A stretch of DNA of 23,728 nucleotides from a virus. The stretch spans positions 1 to 23,728 of IMG/VR virus record IMGVR_UViG_3300025128_000337. One strand, 5' to 3'. Shown piece after piece: positions 15,634 to 23,019 of this stretch. Each line of letters opens with the position of its first letter. Positions within the stretch are counted from its first letter, which is position 1. A program made the translations under genes and the position numbers. A model generated the notes under the pieces. It did not search any database and was not told the origin of the DNA. It worked only from the letters and a program-made list of their open reading frames with translations.

Positions 15634-15978
15634 TTAAGCGTATACCTTTATTACAGTTGGGTCTTCGACAACAGCGATAATTTCATCGTCGTTAATAAAG
15701 CGATACTCTTTGTCGTCAATTTCCATGCGAAACTGCGTAAATTTAGGCACGATAACCCACTGGCCGGGAGTAGCCCACGGACCACCAGCCCAAAACTTGC
15801 CCGTCTCGCGGTCTTTGAATGCAAGCGGACCAATGCTAACCACCTTGGCACAGATGCTCAAATAGTTCTCGGCTTCTATTGCTTGGTCTGGCAGCAAGAT
15901 GCCGCCATCAGTTTTGTCTTTAGGTTTAGGCTTTTCGATCAGCACCTTAAATCCTCGGGGAATAGGAAGGTTACTCAT
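15634..15978 (-). CDS. GroES-like co-chaperonin
   Basis: 114 residues. The sequence fits the GroES/Cpn10 fold: IPRGFKVLIEKPKPKDKTDG leads into a mobile-loop-like GGILLP (residues 25-30, hydrophobic Ile-Leu-Leu tripeptide at 27-29). AKVVSIGPLAFKDRETGKFW and GQWVIVPKFTQFRMEIDDKE follow, then the C-terminal strand DEIIAVVEDPTVIKVYA. Such a co-chaperonin would cap the host GroEL (or a phage chaperonin) and help fold phage proteins, most plausibly the capsid protein, as T4 gp31 does. The mobile loop is the GroEL contact site. The start ATG overlaps the upstream stop as ATGA. It lies directly upstream of the scaffold-like gene, which supports a head-assembly role. No GroEL homologue is in the window. 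Confidence 0.9.
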   Translation of the reverse strand: MSNLPIPRGFKVLIEKPKPKDKTDGGILLPDQAIEAENYLSICAKVVSIGPLAFKDRETGKFWAGGPWATPGQWVIVPKFTQFRMEIDDKEYRFINDDEIIAVVEDPTVIKVYA

Positions 15979-16175
15979 TCTTGATCCTCTTTATCTAGGG
16001 TTTCAACAGTCTCTTGTATTGTGGCTATAGCTAAATCAACTCCAGCGATCATGCCTACGTTACGGCAATAATCATTGAAATCACTACAGCCGCCAGAACC
16101 CATACGCTCCTGTATAGATTCTTGCTCAGCACGTAAACCCTCTTGGAGCTTACGCAAAAATTCACCTATGACCAT
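15975..16175 (-). CDS. Small helical phage protein
   Basis: 66 residues. Helical and charged: MVIGEFLRKLQEGLRAEQES, IQERMGSGGCSDFNDYCRNV, GMIAGVDLAIATIQETVETL. Small proteins with this sequence pattern (a Q/E-rich helix, a short glycine turn, then a Y...VG.I.G...A...I.E helix) are common between portal and capsid genes in marine phages, with no assigned role. The start is well marked (AGGAG, 4 bases upstream of ATG). The stop overlaps the co-chaperonin start as ATGA, so the two are probably co-translated. No membrane segment is seen; Cys30 and Cys37 are present. Confidence 0.75.
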   Translation of the reverse strand: MVIGEFLRKLQEGLRAEQESIQERMGSGGCSDFNDYCRNVGMIAGVDLAIATIQETVETLDKEDQE

Positions 16176-16200
16176 AATTCTCCTAGGTCTTAATTTCTAG

Positions 16201-17187
16201 CTATTTCTTAAGTAGTTTCTTAATCTCGTCCAGTAGTTTCTTTTTCTGTGTTTGCTCGGCAAGAGCTTCTAAATTTTTGCCCTGCTTGGTGGGTAGGGCG
16301 GTCAAATAGTCTAACGAACTTTTGCGCGGCCCCATTGCTTGTCGCTGTAAAATTGCGCGAGTAAGAGCTTCTTCAGCTGCGGGACCTTTAACTCCGGCGG
16401 CTTTACCCGCTGTTTTAGCAAGATCAGCTAGAGCGCCACTTTCACCGGCACGCGCTAGCGCACCAACTTCCTGTGCAGCTACGTTGGGTGCTCCGGCTTT
16501 AGCCCCTGGAAAACTGAGCATATCAAGTGCTGACTGTGGTTTCTGTTTGGCGATTTGACTAATGATCTGGCCAACTTCTTGTTCTGAAGGTGCGCGGCCC
16601 GCTCGCTTGGCAAATGCTTCTATTGCTTTTTGTAAATCTGAAGTCAGAGAGGCCGGAACAGTTTGCGTACCGTGAATCACGCGTTCTGGAAATTGTCCCA
16701 TAAACGCTGCTTGTTCAGAAGGAATAAGCGGTCCTGGTCTGCTTTGCATTCGCGTTGCAAGTGAAAGACCTTGTCCCGGCATACCGCTCTCGAGCATTTT
16801 AGGAATTTTTTTATAGTCTCTTGTGTCAAACCCTAGCGCGTCTTCGACCTTTCCGGGGCGGTAGTGGAAAGTAGTGTTGTCGGGTGTTTTTAGGCGACTT
16901 ATCATCTGCCCTTCAAATGCTCCGCGAGCAGGATTTACAACACCCGTAGGGCTTCTCCCTAACGGAGCGGCGGCGGCACCCGCTTGATCTTCAGCAATAC
17001 CTCGGGCTATTTTTGCAATATCATCCGCAGGAGGTACGGGTCGGCCCATACGTTTATATGCGTCAACAACCATACGCATTAAGTTTTGAAACGACGGTGC
17101 CAGTTTAGGTATGTTTTGATACGCGACAGGTTGCGCCATCATCTGACGGGAAGGTAATCCCCCCATTCTAGGTGCCATCGTTACCAT
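16201..17187 (-). CDS. Unrecognised Ala/Gly/Pro-rich protein downstream of portal
   Basis: 328 residues. Proline-, alanine- and glycine-rich with many short helices: MAPRMGGLPSRQMMAQPVAY, SFQNLMRMVVDAYKRMGRPV, DDIAKIARGIAEDQAGAAAA, LQKAIEAFAKRAGRAPSEQE and LAKTAGKAAGVKGPAAEEAL. It ends in a lysine-rich tail (KKKLLDEIKKLLKK). No transmembrane segment, signal peptide or enzymatic motif is visible. A minor virion or internal (ejection) protein is a guess from composition and position. GGAGGT lies 8 bases upstream of the ATG at 17187, and that ATG overlaps the stop of the 59-residue gene as TAATG. Coding is well supported; the family is not recognised. Confidence 0.7.
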   Translation of the reverse strand: MVTMAPRMGGLPSRQMMAQPVAYQNIPKLAPSFQNLMRMVVDAYKRMGRPVPPADDIAKIARGIAEDQAGAAAAPLGRSPTGVVNPARGAFEGQMISRLKTPDNTTFHYRPGKVEDALGFDTRDYKKIPKMLESGMPGQGLSLATRMQSRPGPLIPSEQAAFMGQFPERVIHGTQTVPASLTSDLQKAIEAFAKRAGRAPSEQEVGQIISQIAKQKPQSALDMLSFPGAKAGAPNVAAQEVGALARAGESGALADLAKTAGKAAGVKGPAAEEALTRAILQRQAMGPRKSSLDYLTALPTKQGKNLEALAEQTQKKKLLDEIKKLLKK

Positions 17188-17366
17188 TATACCTGACCTC
17201 CGGTTTGCGACGCCGCAATAACAGCCAAAGTTTCCTTAAAACCTTTATCTAACATTTTTGCAGCCTTTGCAAATTTTCTTGGCGATAGTTCTTTAGGCGT
17301 AATGTCACGCCTACCTAACCAGCTCTTTGCAGCGCGTACCTCTGCGGCAGTAAGTTTAGTCGCCAA
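17187..17366 (-). CDS. Small basic protein, TTG start
   Basis: 59 residues, translated by me from a TTG at 17366 to TAA at 17189-17187: LATKLTAAEVRAAKSWLGRR followed by DITPKELSPRKFAKAAKMLD. It is the only early start possible, because an in-frame TGA lies two codons upstream. A near-consensus ribosome site (AAGGAGG) lies 9 bases before the TTG. It begins inside the last codons of the upstream gene and its stop overlaps the next start as TAATG. It fills an otherwise empty interval exactly, which is strong context for a real gene. Ala/Lys-rich and helical, probably nucleic-acid or protein binding, but no family is recognised. Confidence 0.75.
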   Translation of the reverse strand: MATKLTAAEVRAAKSWLGRRDITPKELSPRKFAKAAKMLDKGFKETLAVIAASQTGGQV

Positions 17367-17979
17367 ACTTCAATGCCTCCTTAACGGCAGCAAGGATTTG
17401 TTCAACCGTATACTCTTGTGAGTTGAAGATGTTAGCGATATTTTCATTTTGTTTGGGCGATGTAGGCATCTTAGCCAATTCCAATCTCAATTGCCGCTCC
17501 TGTTCCGCGATCTTTTTAGGCATCCGCTCGCCTATACCCTGACCCTTGGGTCTGAGCAATGTGGGCGTGGTAGTGTTGATTTGATCGGCTAGCTTGAGTA
17601 TCAAATTTTTTAGCCCACCCGCTTCTGCCTCATCAACCGTAGCTGGCGTCATTGCAACTGCCGCCGCCGTCGGTGGCGCTGCTTTCTTTATTGCTTTGCC
17701 GACTACGGGCACAGCGTCACTAATCAGTGAACCACCTTTAATAAAAGCATCAATGGGCAAAAGTCTCAAAGCGCCACCAGCAATTTTTGTTTGCAAGCCT
17801 CCTGCCGGACCTAATGCCGCAAGCCCTATATTTGTAGCTGAAGGATAACCCTGTTTACGTACATCATCAACCATAGCGGGGACGTTAAACACATCACCAA
17901 GTCCACGGCGTAAATATTCCGCAAGACTGCCCACTTGCCGCCGTGTGGCCGGAGGTATGAGCTTTTCTAAATTAGCCAT
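17356..17979 (-). CDS. Unrecognised protein with central hydrophobic Ala/Gly-rich segment
   Basis: 207 residues. An N-terminal helical stretch (MANLEKLIPPATRRQVGSLA, EYLRRGLGDVFNVPAMVDDV) leads to a hydrophobic Ala/Gly/Pro-rich centre (about 50-120, NIGLAALGPAGGLQTKIAGG, KKAAPPTAAAVAMTPATVDE). The rest is charged and helical (KKIAEQERQLRLELAKMPTS, EQILAAVKEALKFGD). The centre is hydrophobic enough to insert in or span a membrane but lacks the charge pattern of a clear transmembrane helix. It starts 8 bases inside the portal gene end (ATG at 17979). Internal virion or ejection protein is a possibility. No family is recognised. Confidence 0.7.
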   Translation of the reverse strand: MANLEKLIPPATRRQVGSLAEYLRRGLGDVFNVPAMVDDVRKQGYPSATNIGLAALGPAGGLQTKIAGGALRLLPIDAFIKGGSLISDAVPVVGKAIKKAAPPTAAAVAMTPATVDEAEAGGLKNLILKLADQINTTTPTLLRPKGQGIGERMPKKIAEQERQLRLELAKMPTSPKQNENIANIFNSQEYTVEQILAAVKEALKFGD

Positions 17980-20476
17980 CTGTGCGCTCAGCTTTAATTT
18001 GTGCTATGGCCACCTGTGATGCCGCCTTTTCTTGCTCTACCTCAATCATCGCTTCAGCTTTTTCTTTAGCTAACTGTATATCAGCCTCTGTCTTGAGCAC
18101 AAGCTGTTGAATGCGTGCATCCATTTCTTGCTCTTCAAGGTCTTGCTGGTTCTCGTTACGTATTCTGTTTTCATCAATACGGGCCTGAGCACGGATACGT
18201 TCAATTTCCATGTCCATTTGTGACTGCGCCATTTTGATTTGCATATCCATCTGAGCTTTTTGCATCTTAGCTTCTATGTCAGCTTGAGCCTTGGCTTGCG
18301 TAGCCTGAGCCTCAATCTGCATTGCCATCTGCGCTTGCTCCATAGGATTAGGCTGGTTTTGTTGCTCACCCGCTGGTGGTGGCGGTGGCCCAATCATTGG
18401 TTGTGGATTCTGCGTTACAATCGTAGCCGCTGCCTGACTAATTTCTGCATCCAACTCAGGTGGAATTGCTGGTGTATCATCACCTTGTTCACCTAACGGT
18501 GGCATGGGCGCGGCCATCTGCGCTTGAATCATTGCACGATAGAACAACGCCGTATGTTCAGCACGGTGGCTAATGTACGGCATAAAGAACTGTTCCTGTT
18601 GCTCAGGTGGCAACCTACGGAAAAAGTCATCCAGTACAGTAATATGTGCCATGTGGTCTTGGTCAGGAAATGCCTTAACTGGTCTGCCCAAAGCAATCAA
18701 TGAGTTTTCCGTAACCGCATCGCGCCGAATACCTTCTTTAGGATCTGTAAGCACTTCTTCATAGTTGGGTATACGCATCGCCTCGTACATTCTACGCAAA
18801 GCGTTATACTGGTTATGATACTGCGGAAACTCTTTAGAGAGCTGCATCATCGCTTGAGCTTGAGCGATGCGTTGCGTAGAGCTGAATGTGTTGGGATCTG
18901 ATACAGGTATTACATCAATACGGTCATCAAAATCCTTACGCAGAACAACCGTAAGGTCACGTATCCGGTAGGGGTAACGCTCCGGTAAATAAATACCGTT
19001 GAGCTTGGCAATGAGCTTAAACTCTTTACGCTGGCTGTTGTGCAGTCGCTTGTGCACGGCAGAAAACACACGGCTGTTTTCTTCCAACAACGCCATCGTA
19101 GTTCCTACGGGCGTGTTCTGGTTTGCATCGGCTAAATTAGTTTCTACCGTGTTAGCGAACTGCTTGCCCGTTTGCACCACAAACTGAAGCAGTTGCATCA
19201 TGGTTTGGCTTGGCTCTTTGAACGGCAGTGGCATGATCGCTTTTTTAACGTCATCAACCGCTGCGTCAATATCTGTAAACTCACCGGGGCCAATCTCCAT
19301 GTCGCCGCCTTTAACACGACCACGAAGTTTGAATCCACCCTGCATGTTGCTAAATGCCGCTGCGTCAAGCAGAGAGCGCAGTGCTCCCGTTGCGGCTTTA
19401 CCCAACCCGCCGATTACATGATACAGCCCATACCCATACGGCCCGAGTCCCGGCAAAAATTTGTACGAAATGAACCAAACGTTCTTGCGTTCTTTTTCAT
19501 CTTCTTCGTCCCAGTTACGGCGAACCGCAACAACCTTTTCAGAGTCACGATGAATTGTAACCACTATTGGCTTATCAGGGTCATCTTCGTTTTTATTGAG
19601 TATGTCAGAATACGTGTGTATTTCTAGCAATTCAATCGGCGCATCATATGTGCCGTACACAGCCTCAATGCCATCAATGTCTTGAATCGTCGTTTCTTGC
19701 AATGAATCAGAACTGGCTGGTGCAGGAAGGTAATAGTCATTAGCTACATACTGGTCATACTCATGGCGCGGAACACGCAAAACATGCGTATACCGGCACG
19801 CAGACTCAAGGTCAGTAGCACCGGCATCAATTACAAAATCTTCAGCTTGAACAAACCGGCTGCAAATGCGCCGTAGGTTGACATCAAACCAACACTTCTT
19901 GTATGTCTGACCCACCAGCGGCAAATGAAAAAGCATTTGGTCAAGATCAGGAAAATACTCCGTCATCTCTTCCGTAAGTTGATAGTTCATATAGTCAGTA
20001 ACACGCTTGGCTTGTTCCTGCGTGGCTACGCTGGCCTCACCTACAATAGTCGCGCCTACTGGACCCTTGGGCGGGAACAGTTCATTGATCGCCTTGGCTT
20101 GAAACTGCGTAGCGGCCTCCGCGATCATCGGGTGCACTACATTGGTCAGGCGCTTTTGCTCACGGTTGACGGAGGTTTCATCTATTTGGCGCTCATCCGG
20201 TTTGAGTGTTTCAAGCCCGTTCTGGTATACCCGCAACCAATCATCACGCGCCGAGGCATCGTCCTCATAGTCACTAATCAACGACGAAGCAAGTTTACTC
20301 AGGTCTTGCTCATCTAATGTTTCAACAAGGTTAGAGTCCCACTCACGTAATTCTGGTTCTTCTATAGTGTCAAGGGCGGGAGTACCTATTAAAAAACTAC
20401 CGTCGGGCTGTTCTTCTATAGGCACGTTATTCAACGTGTCTTCAATCAATTGAAACGGTGCCGCATACTCAGCCAT
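17972..20476 (-). CDS. Portal protein (SU10-like)
   Basis: 834 residues, long for a portal. Family features: SLISDYEDDASARDDWLRVY at the start of the core, EQAKRVTDYMNYQLTEEMTE, PDLDQMLFHLPLVGQTYKKC, EDFVIDAGATDLESACRYTH, FISYKFLPGLGPYGYGLYHV, GALRSLLDAAAFSNMQGGFK and ETNLADANQNTPVGTTMALL. These are seen in the large portals of SU10-like phages. The core is followed by a proline-rich hinge (about 690-710, MIGPPPPPAGEQQNQPNP) and a very long Gln/Lys/Glu coiled coil (about 708-834) that could form a barrel or internal extension. The portal is a dodecameric ring through which terminase packages DNA. It overlaps the terminase end by 8 bases. Confidence 0.9.
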   Translation of the reverse strand: MAEYAAPFQLIEDTLNNVPIEEQPDGSFLIGTPALDTIEEPELREWDSNLVETLDEQDLSKLASSLISDYEDDASARDDWLRVYQNGLETLKPDERQIDETSVNREQKRLTNVVHPMIAEAATQFQAKAINELFPPKGPVGATIVGEASVATQEQAKRVTDYMNYQLTEEMTEYFPDLDQMLFHLPLVGQTYKKCWFDVNLRRICSRFVQAEDFVIDAGATDLESACRYTHVLRVPRHEYDQYVANDYYLPAPASSDSLQETTIQDIDGIEAVYGTYDAPIELLEIHTYSDILNKNEDDPDKPIVVTIHRDSEKVVAVRRNWDEEDEKERKNVWFISYKFLPGLGPYGYGLYHVIGGLGKAATGALRSLLDAAAFSNMQGGFKLRGRVKGGDMEIGPGEFTDIDAAVDDVKKAIMPLPFKEPSQTMMQLLQFVVQTGKQFANTVETNLADANQNTPVGTTMALLEENSRVFSAVHKRLHNSQRKEFKLIAKLNGIYLPERYPYRIRDLTVVLRKDFDDRIDVIPVSDPNTFSSTQRIAQAQAMMQLSKEFPQYHNQYNALRRMYEAMRIPNYEEVLTDPKEGIRRDAVTENSLIALGRPVKAFPDQDHMAHITVLDDFFRRLPPEQQEQFFMPYISHRAEHTALFYRAMIQAQMAAPMPPLGEQGDDTPAIPPELDAEISQAAATIVTQNPQPMIGPPPPPAGEQQNQPNPMEQAQMAMQIEAQATQAKAQADIEAKMQKAQMDMQIKMAQSQMDMEIERIRAQARIDENRIRNENQQDLEEQEMDARIQQLVLKTEADIQLAKEKAEAMIEVEQEKAASQVAIAQIKAERTDG

Positions 20477-22046
20477 AAATAGCCCCCGGTAGATTCACTA
20501 CATTGGATTGTGCAAAGGGATCATCACGAAATACAGTTTCTGGTTCCCATTCGTCATCTTCAGGCGGTTGAGCGTACCACATTGCTCGGAGGCGTAGCAA
20601 TGCCTGAGTAACTGTATCAACAATATCGGCACCGTCTCCGGCCGGGAACACGGCACAGTGTTTAATCACTTCTTTGGCCCAACGGCGGTCGGGGTACCAC
20701 ACCAATCCCGCTTCCAGCAAGGCACTGGCGGCATGAGCACGCGCCGTTTTGTCACGGTCAGGCGAGTACGGTATAGTGGGTATACCCATCTGGCGCATAT
20801 CCTGTATCAAACTCTGGCCGCTGGCTTTTTTCTCTATTAACACGGCGTCCGGTGCGAAATCATCGTAAAGTTCACGGGCGGCACGGCGTAGTTCAGGGTA
20901 CGCACAGCGATCACGCCAACGGTTCATTAGCATGATATTATACCGTGTGCCGTAACTGAACACGCCCCATGTTGTGCACGCAGAATAACTGGCTCCATCG
21001 CGCTCACTAAAAGCTGTATCCCAAGACTGTATTACATAAATAAACTGTGGGTTACTGTCTTTTTCCCACTCGCGCCACCATTTTTCTTTTATGATACCAC
21101 CGCCCTTGGGTGCCGGACGTTGCTGTAGTTGTCCTGCCGCTGCATACTCGCCAAGGCTAGTGCGTAGATTGGCTATGGCCTTTTGATCAAAACGGTTTGG
21201 CCACAACAACTCACCTTCTTCCTGGCGCGGGTCTTCCGGCACACTGGTATCAGGCAACTTTGAAAAGTACGTGTGTGGGTGGTTCTGCTCAAACTCAGCG
21301 GGTACGCATAGGTGCGTCCACTCTTCTGGGTCGGTTTGCGTTTTATCTTCAAACGCCTCAGCCTGTTTTTTAATTATGTGCCCCGTAAGATCGTTTTCAT
21401 GCACGCGCTGCATGATAATGACAAAAGCGCCCGTGCGCGGGTCATTCAAACGGGAGGGTACGGCTGTGTCCCACCATTCTAGAACGTCCTGCCGTACTAA
21501 ATCACTTTCAGCCTGTTTGACGTTGTGCGGGTCATCTATAACTATGATGTCGCCACCTTCACCGGTCAAGCCACCACCTACGGATGTTGCAATGCGATGC
21601 CCGTTGTGATTGTTTTCAAACCTCTGCTTTTGGTTTTGGTCACCCGTTAAATGGAACACGCTGCCCCAATTATCCTGATACCACTGCGACGTAAGTAGCC
21701 TTCTGCACTTGACGCTGTCCCGTGTAGATAGTGATTGGGCGTAACTGGCAAACAAGAACTGTTTGTTGGGCTGGTGCAGCCATGTCCAGCACGGAAACGC
21801 CACCGAGCACGTTAAACTTTTCATGTGGCGGGGCGGTATGTTGATAATCAGCCGCTGTAACTCACCACGGCTTACGGCCTCAAGGTGCTCACATATAGCT
21901 TCTATGTGCCAGTTGTCATGGAACACACGTCCCGGCTCTAAGCTAGCCCATGCCCCCCTAATGAATTCGTGCATGTAGCGGCTCTGTAGCTCGCGGTCTA
22001 TGTCTTGCGGCGTAAGGTTCTGGGCTAGTTCCTGTAGATCATTCAC
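20469..22046 (-). CDS. Terminase large subunit (ATPase/nuclease)
   Basis: About 525 residues from the GTG at 22046, which overlaps the upstream stop as GTGA and has GGAAG 8 bases upstream; another GTG at 22061 would add five residues, so the start is uncertain. In numbering from the longer start, the Walker A region is IPPRHMKS (about 75-82), with Met at the usual Gly position. Walker B is DIIVIDDP (about 171-178), and IIMQRVHENDLTG (about 215-227) fits the coupling motif. The nuclease half has SWDTAF (Asp348), LIEKKASGQS (Glu410) and DIVDTV (Asp482), the acidic triad of an RNase H-like nuclease. It packages DNA into the prohead through the portal, the next gene. No small subunit was recognised. 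Confidence 0.93.
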   Translation of the reverse strand: MNDLQELAQNLTPQDIDRELQSRYMHEFIRGAWASLEPGRVFHDNWHIEAICEHLEAVSRGELQRLIINIPPRHMKSLTCSVAFPCWTWLHQPNKQFLFASYAQSLSTRDSVKCRRLLTSQWYQDNWGSVFHLTGDQNQKQRFENNHNGHRIATSVGGGLTGEGGDIIVIDDPHNVKQAESDLVRQDVLEWWDTAVPSRLNDPRTGAFVIIMQRVHENDLTGHIIKKQAEAFEDKTQTDPEEWTHLCVPAEFEQNHPHTYFSKLPDTSVPEDPRQEEGELLWPNRFDQKAIANLRTSLGEYAAAGQLQQRPAPKGGGIIKEKWWREWEKDSNPQFIYVIQSWDTAFSERDGASYSACTTWGVFSYGTRYNIMLMNRWRDRCAYPELRRAARELYDDFAPDAVLIEKKASGQSLIQDMRQMGIPTIPYSPDRDKTARAHAASALLEAGLVWYPDRRWAKEVIKHCAVFPAGDGADIVDTVTQALLRLRAMWYAQPPEDDEWEPETVFRDDPFAQSNVVNLPGAIYG

Positions 22047-22261
22047 TTTTTTAACTTCCACAGTATGTACGGCTCACCACACGCTTTACCGTTTTGGTCC
22101 GCACACTGTAGCGTGAGTGATTTGGCCTGTACATCAGGTGGCGATTTGCCCACATAATGCCAGTCATAACCCTGCTCGCGTTCTTTTGCAGCCTGAGCAA
22201 AAAAATCAGCGTTGTCAACTATAAATATATAAATGAATGGCACCAGGAGTAATGCTGTCAT
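22043..22261 (-). CDS. Small membrane-anchored or secreted protein
   Basis: 72 residues. A hydrophobic N-terminal segment (MTALLLVPFIYIFIVDNADF) acts as signal peptide or membrane anchor. A short polar domain with two cysteines follows (TLQCADQNGKACGEPYILWK), perhaps a disulphide. The role is unknown. The ATG at 22261 has GAAAGG about 7 bases upstream. Its stop overlaps the preferred terminase start as GTGA, which ties it to the packaging genes by translation coupling. It shares only a general layout, not sequence, with the secreted protein at 443-766. Confidence 0.72.
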   Translation of the reverse strand: MTALLLVPFIYIFIVDNADFFAQAAKEREQGYDWHYVGKSPPDVQAKSLTLQCADQNGKACGEPYILWKLKK

Positions 22262-22273
22262 TTCTAACCTTTC

Positions 22274-22444
22274 TTAGCTGGTGTCTTCTTCCTCAAGTAT
22301 TTGTTTGAGGTCTCTTTTATTCCAGCCCAACCGCTCCATACGGTTCAAGAATTGATCCTGCGTTATGCGCCCGTATGCAAAACGGTGAAACTGGTCGTCT
22401 ACAAGTTTCTGCCAAAAGACTCGTTGGTGAACAACTTCGCTCAC
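22274..22444 (-). CDS. Small protein, GTG start
   Basis: 56 residues, translated by me from a GTG at 22444 to TAA at 22276-22274: MSEVVHQRVFWQKLVDDQFH, followed by RFAYGRITQDQFLNRMERLG and WNKRDLKQILEEEDTS. Charged and helical, with three short helices. The GTG overlaps the stop of the lysine-rich peptide gene as GTGA, and the gene ends 12 bases before the next start. No strong ribosome site is seen, so coupling is likely. It keeps coding-like amino acid usage throughout and fills the interval neatly. No family is recognised. Confidence 0.7.
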   Translation of the reverse strand: MSEVVHQRVFWQKLVDDQFHRFAYGRITQDQFLNRMERLGWNKRDLKQILEEEDTS

Positions 22445-22515
22445 TTTTTCTTTTTCTTATTCTTTTTGTTCTTAGTCTTTTTGGTTTTTTTACCGTAACT
22501 GTATCCCTGTCCCAT
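22441..22515 (-). CDS. 24-residue lysine-rich peptide
   Basis: Frame from ATG at 22515 to TGA at 22443-22441: MGQGYSYGKKTKKTKNKKNK and four more lysines. Twelve of 24 residues are Lys. AGGAGG lies 5 bases upstream of the ATG, the strongest ribosome site nearby, and the stop overlaps the next gene's GTG start as GTGA. Both arguments make it likely to be translated despite its size. A peptide this basic would bind nucleic acid. Alternatively the translation itself may matter, as a leader that couples expression of the downstream gene. Confidence 0.65.
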   Translation of the reverse strand: MGQGYSYGKKTKKTKNKKNKKKKK

Positions 22516-22524
22516 CGGTGCCTC

Positions 22525-22860
22525 CTAGCTGTGGTCTAAACGGATAGTAAGCGCCTGTGCAATCAGGTCACCCTTTGTGTGTCGCCGGTCTAGCTCCACA
22601 CCGTAATTGTCACGCACAAAAGTTTCAATCTGCAGCTTGGTCATCTTACCAAAGTCTACGGCTTCTTGCTCTGGGGCGGGGGTTGGTTCTGGAGTAGGGG
22701 TGGATGCGGGAGCGGGTGTGGCGTCGTCACCCCAACTGACACTATCGCCAGAAACACTAAACGCCGCTCCGGCGGGCTTGCCGCTTCCTACCAAGTATTC
22801 CTCAAGCTGCTCTTTACCCATCGCATCGCGACGCCGAGCCGATATTTGTATGGTGGGCAT
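22525..22860 (-). CDS. Small protein with C-terminal HeH/SAP-like helical domain
   Basis: 111 residues. A short N-terminal part (MPTIQISARRRDAMGKEQLE) is joined by a Pro/Ala/Thr linker (about 48-65, PAPASTPTPEPTPAPEQE) to a C-terminal helical unit (about 73-105, MTKLQIETFVRDNYGVELDR and TKGDLIAQAL). The second unit resembles the HeH/LEM/SAP-type helix-extended-loop-helix fold that often binds nucleic acid. In phages such tails are found on several small proteins. The gene lies two genes upstream of the membrane protein that precedes terminase, so a small-terminase-like or packaging-accessory role can be considered but is not shown. AAAGGA lies upstream of the ATG at 22860. Confidence 0.78.
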   Translation of the reverse strand: MPTIQISARRRDAMGKEQLEEYLVGSGKPAGAAFSVSGDSVSWGDDATPAPASTPTPEPTPAPEQEAVDFGKMTKLQIETFVRDNYGVELDRRHTKGDLIAQALTIRLDHS

Positions 22861-22863
22861 AGT

Positions 22864-23019
22864 CTATCCTTTCTTGTGAACCTTCTGCACTTCAAAAGTA
22901 GCCTTTTTACTCGCGCCCTTGTGCGCCTTGTATCCGGTTGATGGGTCTTTCATCAACTTGTAAGAGGCTCCCTTTTTCATCCAATGGAAACCCTTGGGCG
23001 CGGCAACAGACTTTTTCAT
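22864..23019 (-). CDS. 51-residue basic protein
   Basis: Frame from ATG at 23019 to TAG at 22866-22864: MKKSVAAPKGFHWMKKGASY followed by KLMKDPSTGYKAHKGASKKA and TFEVQKVHKKG. Very Lys-rich, with the pattern PKGFHWM near the start that I have seen in small phage proteins of unknown function. AAGAAGG lies 7 bases upstream of the ATG, and the ATG overlaps the upstream stop as ATGA. DNA binding or a virion-internal role is possible from charge alone. Confidence 0.72.
   Translation of the reverse strand: MKKSVAAPKGFHWMKKGASYKLMKDPSTGYKAHKGASKKATFEVQKVHKKG

Noticed and set aside
443-22261. Possible homology between the two small cysteine-containing secreted proteins (443-766 and 22043-22261)
   Set aside because: They share a hydrophobic N-terminus and two cysteines but no convincing motif or spacing, so a paralogue claim is not supported.
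22301-22498. Plus-strand frame ending in many Phe and Leu residues that looks like a membrane protein
   Set aside because: The Phe/Leu run is only the complement of the Lys codons of the 24-residue peptide and its neighbour.
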